In this document: positions 25,390-36,854 of the stretch, piece after piece
Position numbering within the stretch: the first letter of the stretch is position 1
Layout of the letters: each line of letters starts with the position of its first letter
Assembly (NCBI GenBank): GCA_030407005.1
Contig: JAUDYN010000006.1
Location: 496,001-560,000, forward strand
Origin: Desarmillaria ectypa
Taxonomy: Eukaryota; Basidiomycota; Agaricomycetes; Agaricales; Physalacriaceae
Direction: 5' to 3'
Length of the DNA stretch: 64,000 nucleotides
Notes under the pieces: generated by a model
Told to the model about the DNA's origin: nothing
The model's database searches: none
The model's input: the letters and a program-made list of their open reading frames with translations, nothing else
Made by a program: the position numbers and the translations under genes

Positions 25390-26700
25390 ATGGAATCCAG
25401 ACGTTCCTTTGATTCCACTTCCCGTGCAAAGCCCTCAATTGATGGAGTAGCACTCAAGTCTCGCATTGAGCAACGCCTCTCCGACAAGTGCACGGAACTG
25501 GTTCCCTTCGAGCAGTGTACGTGCCCAGCTCTTGCCGAGTATGTTTTCAATTTTCATCTTGAGGTTCTGGGAAGGTGGGCATCATATGGTCAGTCTGTCT
25601 ACTGGGATTCGGAAACCATGCTTACTGAACAGTTTCGCAGACTTATACTGCTCACATGGGAAAACGAAAACAAACACTGTTCATTCGAGTCCAATGGTCC
25701 ATTCTAAAACATGCCGGCTGTGGATTAACCTTCCCATCGGCTATGCACTCTGAGGTACGCCGAAAATTACGGTGTAAGGCTTCCATTGACATGTGACTAG
25801 GTTTCTACCATGCGTTTTCTGAAATCCAGGACCAAAATTCCAGTTCCTGATATTTTATTTCACGACCAAGACGCTGATGGGAAAGTCGGAGGTGAATGGA
25901 TGATCATGGAATATGTACGTCTCAGGGCTTCTTTATAGGAAGATAATTATTGAGCTGATGCATAGGTCGATGGCGAGAACCTTTCTACAATATGGAGGTC
26001 CCTCGATGCGAAGCAACGCGAACAGGTTTGCTTGGCTATGGCGGATGTGTGGGTGCAGATAATCAGCATCACTTTTAATTCTATTGGAAGCATATACGAG
26101 AGAAATGGAGGGGAGTTCATGATCGGACCCATGACACGCCTGGCTTCGAACCGGAGCACCTCCATTGCCCCGCCGCAACTTGAGAAATGCGGTCCATTCT
26201 CAAGTGTGAGGGGTTGGCTGCTAGCAACTGCACGGCGCGACTTGGATTATGTAGAGGCACCTGAGGACGCCGACACGTCCACCCGATGTCAGCATTTCAT
26301 CGACGGTGTCATTTCAAAAATTCAGCATTTTTCCTTCCCTTACCCAGATTTACCTCTCGTCCTCGAGCACATAGACTTTGCGCCTCGGAACATTTTGGTG
26401 AGCCGGTCGGACCCGACAAAGATAGTGGCGGTCATTGACTGGGAAGGATCGCGCTCCGTGCCAATGTGGGCTGCTAATCCAAATTTTACATTCCCACCGG
26501 AATCAGTGACGGAGGAAGAAAGGAAGCGCTTGCTCACGCTATTGACGAACCGTATAATCTCTCAGGTTCCTGAGTGGGAGAGGGCTATAGGCCAGGAGCT
26601 GCAGCCTCTGCGAGTCTTATATGATCGCGCGACATATAGCAAAGTTGATCCTAGTTTATTGCCCCCTGCTCCATATCTAGCAATGTCAGCTTCATATTGA
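25390..26700 (+). CDS. Aminoglycoside phosphotransferase (APH)-like kinase family protein
   Basis: Protein-kinase-like small-molecule kinase fold. The N-terminal lobe (LKHAGCGLTFPSAMHSE, STMRFLKSRTKIPVPDILFH, WMIMEYVDGENLSTIW) and C-terminal lobe (LVLEHIDFAPRNILVS, the H-x-D-x4-N catalytic loop; VAVIDWEGS, the metal-binding Asp) are both present. The final exon runs to TGA at 26698-26700. Introns were placed at about 25595-25637, 25752-25800 and 25916-25966. The early exons (25390-25750) are less certain because the expected glycine-rich substrate loop is not obvious there. Large APH-like families occur in Agaricomycetes, mostly without known substrate, so an antibiotic-resistance function should not be assumed. 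Confidence 0.8.
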
Positions 26701-27120
26701 GCCTCACACCAGATATGTATCTCGAAGTTTTATCTCAACTGAGACTGGCAAAGTCGGTTTGGGAAATCCAGATTAACTAGGCTTTCGGTACGTCTTGAAT
26801 CCAGAAACTTTCACTTGGCAAATATGTCCTTGAAGCTGAGCTACAAGCGCCATCCTGCCTTTATAAGTTAAAAGCCCACTGAGCAGGTAGAGGGCGAATG
26901 GTTTTGAACAAAAAAAAAGTTGGGACCCAATTGGTTGTTTGAAAAGTACTCGTAAGCAGTCAGGAACAGAAGTGCGGCACAATCTCCCCAAAACACAAGT
27001 AGATGAACTTTATCTTGGCTTTATCGTGCGACTTTTCATTTAGCAATGATCCCTTGACTGAGCGGATCCTCTGGGTATATTTTTCTTTGCAGCAAACCGC
27101 CACCTCTTTCAGTTGATGCC
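26701..27120. other. Intergenic
   Basis: 3' region of the APH-like gene and promoter of the kelch gene. No gene seen. Confidence 0.5.
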
Positions 27121-28259
27121 ATGTTCAAAGCTCGCTTCATCCCGCTGAATGTGGCCCAGGACGATTCCCAGTCACTGAAGCGATCTTCTCATGGCCTTGT
27201 CGTCTCTCCTACACAAGACTCTGCCATCATCTTTGGAGGCGAGCTCCACCCACGGATTCCAGTGGACAATGCACTGCACAGAATTGACCTTCCATCGGGA
27301 AATTACAGATTGGAGACTGTGATAGCTCCAACGTCTGCGCCTCCACCTCGAGTGGGATCTGCATTGGCATTAGCCAAGGAAAGCCTATGGGTATGGGGAG
27401 GCCGCGGAGGCATATCCATGGAGTGTCTTCCCGAAAAGGGGGACGTCTGGCGCTTCAAATCTGGAGACTGGACCCGAGTCGAATGCCATGGAGAGCCTCC
27501 ACAAGACAGATCTTATCATGTAATGGTGACTTATAACGAGGTATTTCTATTCATCATTTGGATTTCTTCCTCCCAGTAACTCTCATATTCAGGATCTATA
27601 CGTGCATGCGGGCTGTCCCGTCACTGGCCGTCTTTCGGACCTTTATCGTCTTTCTCTGGTTTCACCTAAGCCTGTATGGACTAAACTGGCGGACGCTCCT
27701 GGGCCTGGACGCGGTGGTACCGTCCTCGGAGTCATTCCTGCACTCTCTTCCTTCATACGTTGGGGAGGGTTTGCTGGATACGAGCTCGGGGGTCCGCTCG
27801 ACATATACCACGTCCCCACAAACACCTGGCATTCCGTCGACGTCGCAGGAGAGCAGCCGGCAGAGCGGAGCGTTCATGCTCTCGTTGGCCTTCGAGGGGT
27901 TCCACGACACGATGGAATTGTTGCGCTTATGTTATTCGGTGAAAGGGAAGCTAGTGATCTCGGACATGCTGGCGCTGGGGTATGTGTTACAGACTCAATA
28001 TTTATCGATCTCACTCAGGTTTTGACAACAGAAATTTCACGACGATGCATGGGCCCTCGTTAAGGTGCCATTGACCGAGTTAACAGAGGGCTGGGCTTGG
28101 GAGAAAGTTGATATTACGGAAGGGAGTAACAAGCCACAAACACGCGGCTGGTTCGCGGCTGATGCATGGTCGGAAGGGAAGCTTGTATTTCAGGGTGGAC
28201 TGAACACCGACAATGAAAGACTCGGCGATGCGTGGATTCTAGAAGTCGAAAAAAATTAA
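27121..28259 (+). CDS. Kelch-repeat protein
   Basis: Beta-propeller built of kelch repeats. Starts at ATG 27121. Repeats are visible as HGLVVSPTQDSAIIFGGE, RVGSALALAKESLWVWGGRG, RSYHVMVTYNEDLYVHAGC, VIPALSSFIRWGGFAGYE, ERSVHALVGLRGV..IVALMLFGE and GWFAADAWSEGKLVFQGGLN, each with the GG and distal W/Y positions of the blade. Two short introns were resolved (about 27541-27593 and 27979-28030). Ends at TAA 28257-28259, only 49 nt before the converging ferroportin-like gene. No transmembrane, F-box or catalytic motif is seen, so the role is probably protein-protein interaction. Similar stand-alone kelch proteins in fungi are annotated as galactose oxidase/kelch domain proteins. Confidence 0.85.
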
Positions 28260-28308
28260 ATATGATAAAACTGTTGAATATCTGTGAAAAAATGTCCATG
28301 TACTACTT

Positions 28309-30717
28309 TTACTCGTTCTTCTTCCCGATAACTCTGTAAATCCACTCCATATGGATGATATGTCCACGGCTCTTGTATACATAGACACCGTAAAGAACTC
28401 CTCCGAAGAAAACCACTATCCACGACACGAGGCCTGCCCAACGAAATTGTTGAGGATCAGATAGAATCATAGTCAGGATGTATTTCTATTTTGACTGTCA
28501 GCGAGGGTTACGCTGCGCAGAGATATATCACCGGACCAGCATATCAAAAGTGTTCATGAGAGAATACTGCAAGGCTGTGAGGGTGTTCCTTCGCTGCACA
28601 GCAACGTTAACCGAGGACGAAACCCTCATCTCTACAGTAAAATCTTACAGGGTGGTGCTCAAGGACTTCTTGCAGGATCTGCAACTGTAAACAAGAGACG
28701 GTAAATTTTTGAAAGTTACGAAACATAGAGAGAAGTGAACTTACTTGTGCCAAGTCGAACATCCACAATCCTACACGTGAGAATGCCATGCCTGCATGCG
28801 CCGTAAATCCATCAATATCACTAGTGAAGAAACACGATATGGTGTACCCCCAAAGAGCATCGCGTTGTTATACACCGGCCCATGGCCAATTCCGTTGGGA
28901 ACACCGATATACAACGCCAGTACTGTAGGTACTAAAGTAATGACTTCCGACCTTGAAGACGGTTAGAACTGCGCTAACACACGACAAAGTTCAGGACTAC
29001 CAGATGGACCAAGCCCCAGACCGAATTAATCCAATTTTACGCTCGACACGGGGAAGAAGGATCGTTCCGATGAGGCCCGTTACAGTACAAATTGCTCTCA
29101 TGCCAGCGATAAAAGGACTATCGAGCAATGTCGATTCGTGAATGCTATGAAATAGGAAGAAGGAATATGCCTACTCATTCCAGTCTCTAGCGGCTTTGAG
29201 GTATGATCTATACAAGACTGAGGAGTTCATGCTCATTTCAAGAAAAAGGAAACGTACAGAAATGTTCCGTCGAACGACAGAACGGTGAGGTATATACTAA
29301 GGCAACGTTTAACTTTGTCCAAAACAGAGCGAAGGCAGAGATTGAACCTCGAGATGGACAACGACGCTAGAAAAGGTGTCAAATGGTTATGATAGTCACA
29401 CCCTATGCCCACCTACTGTAAAACACAGGAAAATGGGAGAACTCTTGCCAGTCTCGACAGGTGGGCCTCGGATCGATCCAGCGCTTGAATGAGAATCTTT
29501 GCTGGTGTCTCTGCTGATTTGCATCTCGAGTATTCGCCAAACGCTGCTGGTATTCAGACTCTAGGGCAGGGAATATTTTATACACGGTATGAGATAATGG
29601 GATCTGAAGTTGATGAAATCAGCTCTGCTAGTGGCGCCGACGATAGGGAAAACGAGTACCTCGATGGAAGCAGTGATGACGGCCATACCGCACAAGAAGG
29701 CTGCTGCAAAGCGGTATGAAACTGCGGTCGTCAGCATAGAGACAAACAGAGGGGATATCAGTTTGCATATCAAGTCCTGTAGCGGGTAGATAAGTGTCAA
29801 ATCGAATTAATTCGGGAAGACGCCAGACTATACGACGCAACCAAGTGTTTATTTTCATCAGGCGCACAGTATCGCCCTCTCCAATGGTGGTGGCCCAATC
29901 TCTCTCTATGCTAATCTAAGGTATCCGTCACAGTCAGCGACTGATGACGACTCAAATAGCATAATTACGCACCTGGATGCACACAGTAGCCAGTTTGATG
30001 ACAATACCAAAGAGCACAATGGCAGTGAAGAGCGCCCATATAGGGCCTTGGGCATTTTTACCTCGGGATCCAGCCTCCAAGACATTATCGATAAAAAAGA
30101 TAGCCGTGAATGTTGCATATACGCTTGCGGTAGCGAGCTTTTGGAAGAATATCGCCAGCTGTAGGATGCGTAACCGGTGCTGTTTGTCAACTAGATGCCC
30201 CATCCGTCCAGAGAACTGTCACATAGTCGAATACAGACTAAAACACTATATTTTTGAATACTGACAATGATTGCGGCACCAGTGGTACAAAAACCGAATA
30301 TTGACGCAGGAAGCAGGGTCGAACGGAAAATTTGGATGAGAAAGAGATACGCGGCGAACTAGGAGATAAAAGCTATTTAGCGATTACATCAAGAATGCGA
30401 ATAGTCAATCCTTACCTCGAAACATCGGTCTCCCCAGGTGCTAAACGGGGTGAATGAGCGTTTCGAAACGGGAGATAGTGGACATAAATACCATACCTTG
30501 AGAAATGAAGGGAAGTAAGTAAAGCTAAATATTTTGTACGAATTGGATGGTTTCGTGATGATGAAGCCGAAACATCAGGTTCCAGTGCTTGAGGCGAGGG
30601 AATGCTATGTCGAGATGATCTTGATTGAGAGTCGTTGGGAGTGTCTCTGTGGGCAGAGCGTATGCCTGTAAATTGTATGCTATCAGTTTGCGCGATGGAT
30701 TGTCCTTGGATGGCCAT
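28309..30717 (-). CDS. Ferroportin-like solute carrier (SLC40 family) iron transporter
   Basis: Multi-spanning membrane protein from ATG 30715-30717 (MAIQGQSIAQTDSIQF) to TAA 28309-28311. A cytosolic N-terminal stretch rich in S, P and R leads to LALLTSLHFS at the first helix. Next is GRMGHLVDKQHRLRILQ, the conserved loop after helix 2 of the family, then several hydrophobic segments (LFTAIVLFGIVIKLATVCIQ; SPLFVSMLTTAVSYRFAAAF). The segment ISIERDWATTI...RLMKINTWLRRIDL.CKL corresponds to the ferroportin signature between the two helical bundles. The C-terminal half continues through RMAFSRVGLWMFDL-like text (AGMAFSRVGLWMFDLAQV) and ends with WIVVFFGGVLYGVYVYK and IYRVIGKKNE. More than ten introns. 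In animals ferroportin exports ferrous iron; fungal members are less studied, and direction and membrane are inferred. It converges on the kelch gene. Confidence 0.78.
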
Positions 30718-33416
30718 GGAGAATTGCTGAAATAGGTGGGCCGATAAATAATGGATAAGTATTGGAATAAACGGTCCGCCAAGATTTTCTCCAAGGCCGG
30801 CGACCCGTGGGGACTATGAAGTGGGAGTATCGAGAACTTTCACAGCATACGAACGCCCAACGTGGAATGTCCTATTTCCAGTCTGCACATTATTACTGTC
30901 CACGTCGAGTTCAAGTCAACGGTTCGGTACCAGGAGGGTTGTCGGCCCGAATAGCCGAAAGGCTGAGCTTTTGCGCCCGACAAATGTCGACCTCTACTAC
31001 TCCCATTCTTGCCACGGAGAGCACAACAAGAATGTGTCCGTTTGACAAGAGCACAGAAAAGACGACAGGGGGGACTTCTGTAAGCATATGTCTAAATAAT
31101 AATTGGCGATTCCAACGGGCTAACGATGAGTAGTAGAAGTTCAGGACTTTCAAGGTTCCTTATCGCCGGTATGGCTCGATAATTAACGGGAACTTTCCAG
31201 AAGCAGCCTCACTCAGGTTAGCATTACTATCTGCTATTCGGTCTCACCGTTGTCATATCTTCAATCCAAGAATCTGAATTCGTGCATGAAGATGGAGGGA
31301 GAGTTACCGGATAATGGTGCCAAACGAACATCATGGCCATACGAATGTCTTCTCCACAATGAGCAGTCGAATAGAAGGATGCCTGATCTCTACGGTATCT
31401 TTCAATGATGCCGACGAAGACACGAGAAGTGCAGCTAGAATATACGGCAGGCAGAATGGATTGTTTGATCAAGATGGAATGCTTTAGAATCACCATGATA
31501 TGATTCTTTTCTTCGTGAGTGCTACATAGTTGCTTAGATGTTCGCCAGTTACTGACAGCTAACCAGGCCCCTCATCTCTTTGGGGTGGACGTCCCCTATG
31601 TTGCGTAAACATTGGACGCGTTAAGAGCGAGTCATACCAAGATTTCTACCTCATTTTTCAACCAGACCAATCAACGAAAACGAAAATCTGTTGAAAAAGT
31701 TCAGTGCTCTCCTGGCTAGCTTTCATTCTACGTCTTCAGAAAGATAGGACTGACGTAGAGTCTTCACAGCCTTCTCACTCAGAATCTCGTCTTGGCCCTG
31801 TGCTTTAACATAGTAAACTCAGCGGACTTCACCAGTGCCCTCTCTACATGACCAGAAATTATTACGAATACTCCCGTGGCTATTGTTAGGCACCTATTGC
31901 GCCATTTCCAGCGCTTCGTTAGGAGACGTTGTCGACCTCAACATGTCATGAGTCCTTCGTGTTGGCACCCAGACTCAAACCCCAAATTGAAGTCGACCAA
32001 GTCTACAGTAGTGGAGAGAGCAGGCGGTAACTACGGTTACGCTTTGGCCGAGTCCACGCAGTACCGGATGAATATATTGGATGCCTCACCCACCTCCTGA
32101 ACCGCGGGACGCGTATCTGTGGAATTGGACGCATCAGTTGTGGAATCGGATTTTAACACCCGAAGATCGAGCACCTCACTCTTTCCAAGTGTTTGATTCG
32201 ACTTGCGGAACGGAGTTGGAGGCGCCAAGCAAAACAGACCCCACTGTACTTCTTTCCGCGCATACCCACCCCCCTCTTGTCCAATTGCATTGGAACTAAA
32301 TCTCCGTTTAGGAAAGATATCTCGAGATGGACATTGGTCGAATATACGCCGACTCAAAGAACTTTAATATTCGATTCTTTCCGTCGTTCACACCACCGCT
32401 GTCAAGATGACTTGGAAGAGACAATATGAGTGGATAATATTGGCTCCCCGCCACTATTAATCTACCGTCCAGGGAATTTAACCGAGGCTGGCAACTAGTT
32501 TCGACTCCGTTGTTCTTTATGCGCTTACCGCGGAAATCAGGGTGGGGCTATTGGGGGAGAACGAATTAGCCTTGCCTGACATAGCCATCGTCGTCATGGG
32601 ACCCTGAGGGTCACAAAGCGCTGCGAATTCCGCCGCGTATGTGTTTGGGAGGCCCAATCATCTTCCACCATCCGCGTGCTCTCAAGGCCGAGACGTAAAT
32701 CCGACTCGGGTGGCATGACTCCGGTATTCGAATTTGACGAATCCAATATGTATGGTGATTTCCTAGGACGCGTCCTTTGCTATCCTTTCGAGCGACACTT
32801 ATAGATGTGATGTTGATGGTTAACCATAGCATTATATCTGATATCACTGACCGGAGCTTTCAGTGCAGAAAAGAAGATTGCACACCTGGCAAGATGAGGA
32901 GAACGTTGGGTGGGCTCGTCATCTGTACCAGGCTTATCAAGAGACTATGAGGGAGACCTGAGACCTCAGCAAGCGAGCCAAGGACAGAAACCTAGAACTC
33001 ACATGATAAGAAGAAAAGGTCAGGCCTCAGCGGAGGTCTGAATACGCTCTAGGTAGCGGATACGGTGTTTACAAGAGAGTGGTTACGAGACTCTTACCAA
33101 TTACTTGCGTAAACATCATATCGTCCCATGGTTTGTAAGTAGCGAAAGTCGGCGAAAAGCGCCATCTTACTATTCGCGATGTGATTGGCTGCCCGCGGGA
33201 TCTAATTGGCTCACGACAGATGCACTGTATTTGCTGACTTGTCATTGGCCTAACCATTGGCAGTATATGGTGTCATACCTACCTCTATTTCGAGATACAT
33301 AACGAAGTCGAGGCCTATACAAACGATATAAACGAGCATCACAGGTCCTGGGGAGCATGACAAAAACATAAGCATACTCGCAACCCTCGACTGCACACTA
33401 ATACCCACTCACTACA
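30718..33416. other. Intergenic, mostly featureless
   Basis: Divergent promoter space of the ferroportin-like gene (left) and the protoglobin gene (right). Frames on both strands at 31227-31496 and 32037-32429 lack family motifs. The right 230 nt hold a cluster of CCAAT boxes listed separately. Confidence 0.45.
33184..33260 (-). promoter_or_regulatory. Cluster of four CCAAT boxes upstream of protoglobin
   Basis: ATTGG (CCAAT on the minus strand) occurs at 33184-33188, 33205-33209, 33244-33248 and 33256-33260, 157-233 nt before the protoglobin ATG. In fungi the Hap2/3/5 complex binds CCAAT and, with HapX, controls haem and iron genes. The sites are seen; their use is inferred. Confidence 0.45.
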
Positions 33417-34162
33417 ATGGTCTTACAACATGTCGACCCCGCCACCCTGGATGACCTCCAAACACGCGTCCAGTACCTCCGCAACTTCATCGGATTCACA
33501 CAGGCCGACGCTGACGTGCTTCACGCCGCGAAACCCATCGTCGATGCTCTAGTCCCCGACCTCGTCGACCGCGTCTACAACAAATTGCTGTCATTCGACA
33601 TCACCGCAGCGGCATTCACCCCCAAGCAGACTGGTCAGGACGGTGACGACGCGTTGGAGGCGAAGGCTGATGAACTCAATCACGATCATCCCAATATCCA
33701 GTTCCGGAAGGACTTTTTGAGGGGATATTTGGTGAAACTCGTTAGCTTGGACTATAACAAGCCGGAGACGTGGGTGTACCTGGACAAGGTTGGCGTTATG
33801 CACACCGGGGTCCCAGGGTTTGCCCACCGGAAGAAGAAGCCCGCGCTTAGGGTCGAGTACATCCACTGTGCTTTGCTGCTGGGTAAGCCGTTCAGCAAGT
33901 TTTTTTAACTTGATCGTGGCTCAACGTACTTCTAGGCTTGGTCGAAGACATGCTTGTTGATGCGGTTATTCTCCATCCTGATATTGATCTGAAAACCAAG
34001 CATGCTGTTTGCCGGGCCGTAAACAAGGTACGTATACAAATCTATGATCCGAGAGGTGGTCTGATTTTCGTGTTGCAGTTGCTTTGGATTCAGAATGATC
34101 TTTTCGCCCGGCATTACCTTGAGGACGAACAGGTGACAGCAGCTAAGCTTGCAGGGAACTGA
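33417..34162 (+). CDS. Protoglobin-domain haem protein
   Basis: Three exons (introns at about 33887-33935 and 34028-34077) encode roughly 215 residues from ATG 33417 to TGA 34160-34162, which is the size of a single-domain protoglobin. After a long N-terminal helix region (LRNFIGFTQADADVLHAAKP) and FRKDFLRGYLVKLVSLDY, the stretch WVYLDKVGVMHTG aligns with the archaeal protoglobin segment carrying the proximal haem histidine, making His129 the likely ligand. It is followed by LRVEYIHCALLLGLVEDML and the C-terminal helix KLLWIQNDLFARHYLED. There is no sensor output domain, so it is stand-alone. Protoglobins bind O2, CO and NO in archaea and bacteria; the role in fungi is not established. Confidence 0.82.
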
Positions 34163-34855
34163 AAACGTTCCTAGTTGTCGTGTTAAGACGATGAAGGGCC
34201 ATGTCCCATGTACTACTCTGCTGTAGCTTCCTGTGCTGCCACTGGTACTTAAATCTCCTCTCAGAATGTAATTTGCCCTTTGTGATGCTGGGCTTTCGAT
34301 TTTATGCTCAATGAGCAAGATGTCAGGGATGTTCTTCGACGACATATCAGAATTACATTACCTTTCGTGGTTGAATGTGAAGATGCTGTCATCAATGCGA
34401 TGCAAACAGACAGATTCTGTAGCCAAGTATATACTCCAGTGCCTAGGCGGAGAAACAACTCAAGGTAGTCATTAGAATCTTCGACCGGGCCAGGCAGTTC
34501 TATTGGGGTACCAGCCACTGTCCTTCGCGAAGGGCGGTTCGGGCTTCCCAGAAGCTACGTAGTTGTTACTAGACACATTGAGCTAGCTTTTCGTCAACTG
34601 TGCTACCTTCCGTTCGTCCACACCTCTCCCAGTCTTTTTAAGGCTAGTGCATCCAGGGCAAATCCAGCAACCAGCCGGGAAATATCCTCCTAAGTCTTCT
34701 GACTCGTCGGAGGGGTCGTCATTTCTAAAGGTCCCTGAGCATTATTTACAAATACTCTCAACTAAAGAGACAGTACCGATCTGGGAATTATTCCGCTGAC
34801 AAAGATGGGGTAGAGATAGTCGTCTTCTGCTTCTTACGCTTTGGTTCGTGCGTGG
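34163..34855. other. Intergenic between converging genes
   Basis: 3' regions of the protoglobin and R3H-like genes. Minor frames here (33932-34518 minus) are antisense or without motifs. Confidence 0.5.
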
Positions 34856-36303
34856 TCATCGCAAGGATTCTTGCCAGCTTCTTCTCGTTGATAGCCTACC
34901 TGCCCTAAGTCTTCTGTGGAGTTTCATCCGGTCCCCTCTTCGATTGACTCTGAGATGAAACACTTTGGCCAGAGCAGTGACGCGTGGATCTGTCGTATGT
35001 GGAATTGAGAAAGCCTTGGTTTCCACATCGTCGATAAACGCCCGCAAACACTTTTCGAACGCCTTGATATCGGATATTCGTTTGGCGTCTTCTTCGATAA
35101 GCTGTGCAGCTCGGAAACTGGGGTGGATCTCCTCCAATAACCGCTTCACTGATGCTTCATTGATATTCTGGCTCGTAGTGTTTACCGTTCGAGTCAATTT
35201 AACGTAGGGACTTCCGGGTGTCTCAGAACAAAGGAGTCCGAAAGGGTGAGCAAGCAAGAACACGGCGAGCGTCTTTGTATTGTTCGGACAATATAGCGTC
35301 ATCGACGTTGGGCCTTGGGTATCGACGACGAATTTCCGGATCTCCTGCTCAAGATTGCGAGTCTCATGTTGAGATTCTCTATTGGCAGAACCCAGTTCCT
35401 CCTCATCGGACGGTAGCGGCGAATCCGGAGGAATTTCTGCATCATCGTCATCCCCCTCCCTCGGCCTCTTCCCATTCCCATTGAGAATATCCGCTACTTT
35501 GGTCTCGCTGACAACGAAGGGACCCTGAGTCTTTTTGGTCAAGACGATAGTACCCGGTTCTGGTGTGACGACGAGAGAAAACACGGTAGCGAGCTGAGGC
35601 ACTTCAAGTGAAATTGCACTCTCGGAGATAGTCATGGAGCGGGGACCATTAATGTCGGCAACAAACGAACGAAGCTCATTTGTAATAGTGTGAAGGTTGG
35701 AGAGAGGGTCTTCAATGACAGACTGCGATGAGGTTGAAGCTATGGCGCGATGCGTCTTCAAGAAGAAGTGCTTCTCTAAGGTCACATCCTTTCTCCTTTT
35801 CTCTCTCAAGACCGATTCCACCTTCTTTTCATCGATCACGGTAAAAGCCCCCTTGAACCTCCTGGACTTGGTCAAGAAAACTCCGTCCTTCACGTCAGTC
35901 ACCTTTAACTCGAACTGCCCTGTATCCTTGCAACTTTTTGTGTCCGGATCGACTCCGGGCCATTTGGATCTGCTATCCGCATTCGCAGCTTCTTCGCCAA
36001 GGGCCAAATGGGGGTCCGGAGAAGATCTCCGTATATAATCTGCCTGACCTCGTCTCCGTCAACAACGGTGGGAGCATTTGTCGAAAGGGTGAACCGAACG
36101 TGCCGACGACCGCCAGGATCGCTGGAATTCAGATAAAACATAGTGCCAAGAGCATAAACTGCGTCTTCAATTTGCTCGTCTTTACAAGCAATTTCGAGGC
36201 AGCCACAAGCGTTATTCTGGCGGTTGTCATTGGATATGAAAGTGCGCATTTGGTCGACAATAGATTCCAGCTCAATGAATCGATCCACTGGTTCATTCGA
36301 CAA
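34856..36303 (-). CDS. Protein of tandem R3H-like modules
   Basis: Two overlapping long frames (36303-35905 and 36007-34856) carry about five copies of one module: a helix such as ELESIVDQMRTFI, NELRSFVADI, QEIRKFVVDT or FEKCLRAFIDDV; a strand; a helix ending LGTMFYL, LATVFSL or LAKVFHL; then a strand plus an RRHVRF/TIVLTKK-like segment and a closing helix (DEVRQII, ETKVADIL, EASVKRLLEE). The order and the LAxxFxL-S/T-x-G-x-R pattern recall R3H domains, which bind single-stranded nucleic acids, but the defining R-x3-H pair is mostly lost. Module 2 is partial. An acidic linker (EGDDDDAEIPPDSPLPSDEE) sits between modules 3 and 4. The start is uncertain: the 36303 codon is TTG and no ATG is in frame upstream. 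A long intron of about 120 nt or a frameshift joins the frames near 35930-36050. Confidence 0.6.
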
Positions 36304-36854
36304 TGACGCCGCAGAAAAATTGGGCGAACTCGATGCCAGACAGACGACAGAGAGGTTATCATCATCAACAATGGATTCGGTATTTTTTCAGTTTAGTGCG
36401 ATGTTAGCGTTATTTTTTAAATTTTCAAAAAAATAGGATTTCATCTACCTGAAGCTGATTTTTGGCATTTTGTAAGTGATTTCAAAGTCGTTTGAGAATA
36501 CCATGAACGAAATACAAGAGCCCAGTGAATCAGAAGTTAGAATTGACCAAGTGGTATCAGAATGAAATATCAGCGGCACCCTGCACGGTATGGATTTGAA
36601 ATGCAGATGTATGGCAAATACGATATTTTGCGGTATAGGATGCGCGAAACAAGCACGAGAGGGGTCGCAATGGAGATGGTGTTAGGTGTTCAACTTGGCA
36701 GGGCCGGCGACTCGGTCGCAACTTGGTAACCGGAGCACGTGCTTTCTGATCTGCAGGTACATCGCCGAGCTAAAAATTATTTATATCACTCTGCCCCGGT
36801 ACCACCTCTCATAATCCTCGTTTCTTCGGCCGCTTTTTGCCCTACTTTTACATC
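36304..36854. other. Divergent promoter region of the R3H-like and SYG1-like genes
   Basis: Contains a CACGTG at 36736-36741 and an AT-rich TTATTTATAT at about 36775-36784, about 70-80 nt before the SYG1-like ATG. A first exon of the R3H-like gene may also be hidden here. Confidence 0.45.
36736..36741. promoter_or_regulatory. CACGTG E-box (Pho4-type site)
   Basis: GCACGTGC lies 114 nt upstream of a phosphate exporter-like start codon. CACGTG is the core bound by the phosphate regulator Pho4/NUC-1 in other fungi. The same hexamer occurs elsewhere in this window (for example near 3555, 14410, 24413, 47544), so function is only suggested. Confidence 0.3.

Noticed and set aside
36129..36371. Alternative minus-strand start beginning MMITSLSSVW for the R3H-like gene
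   Set aside because: It is in a different frame from the first module and no intron of reasonable length connects them.
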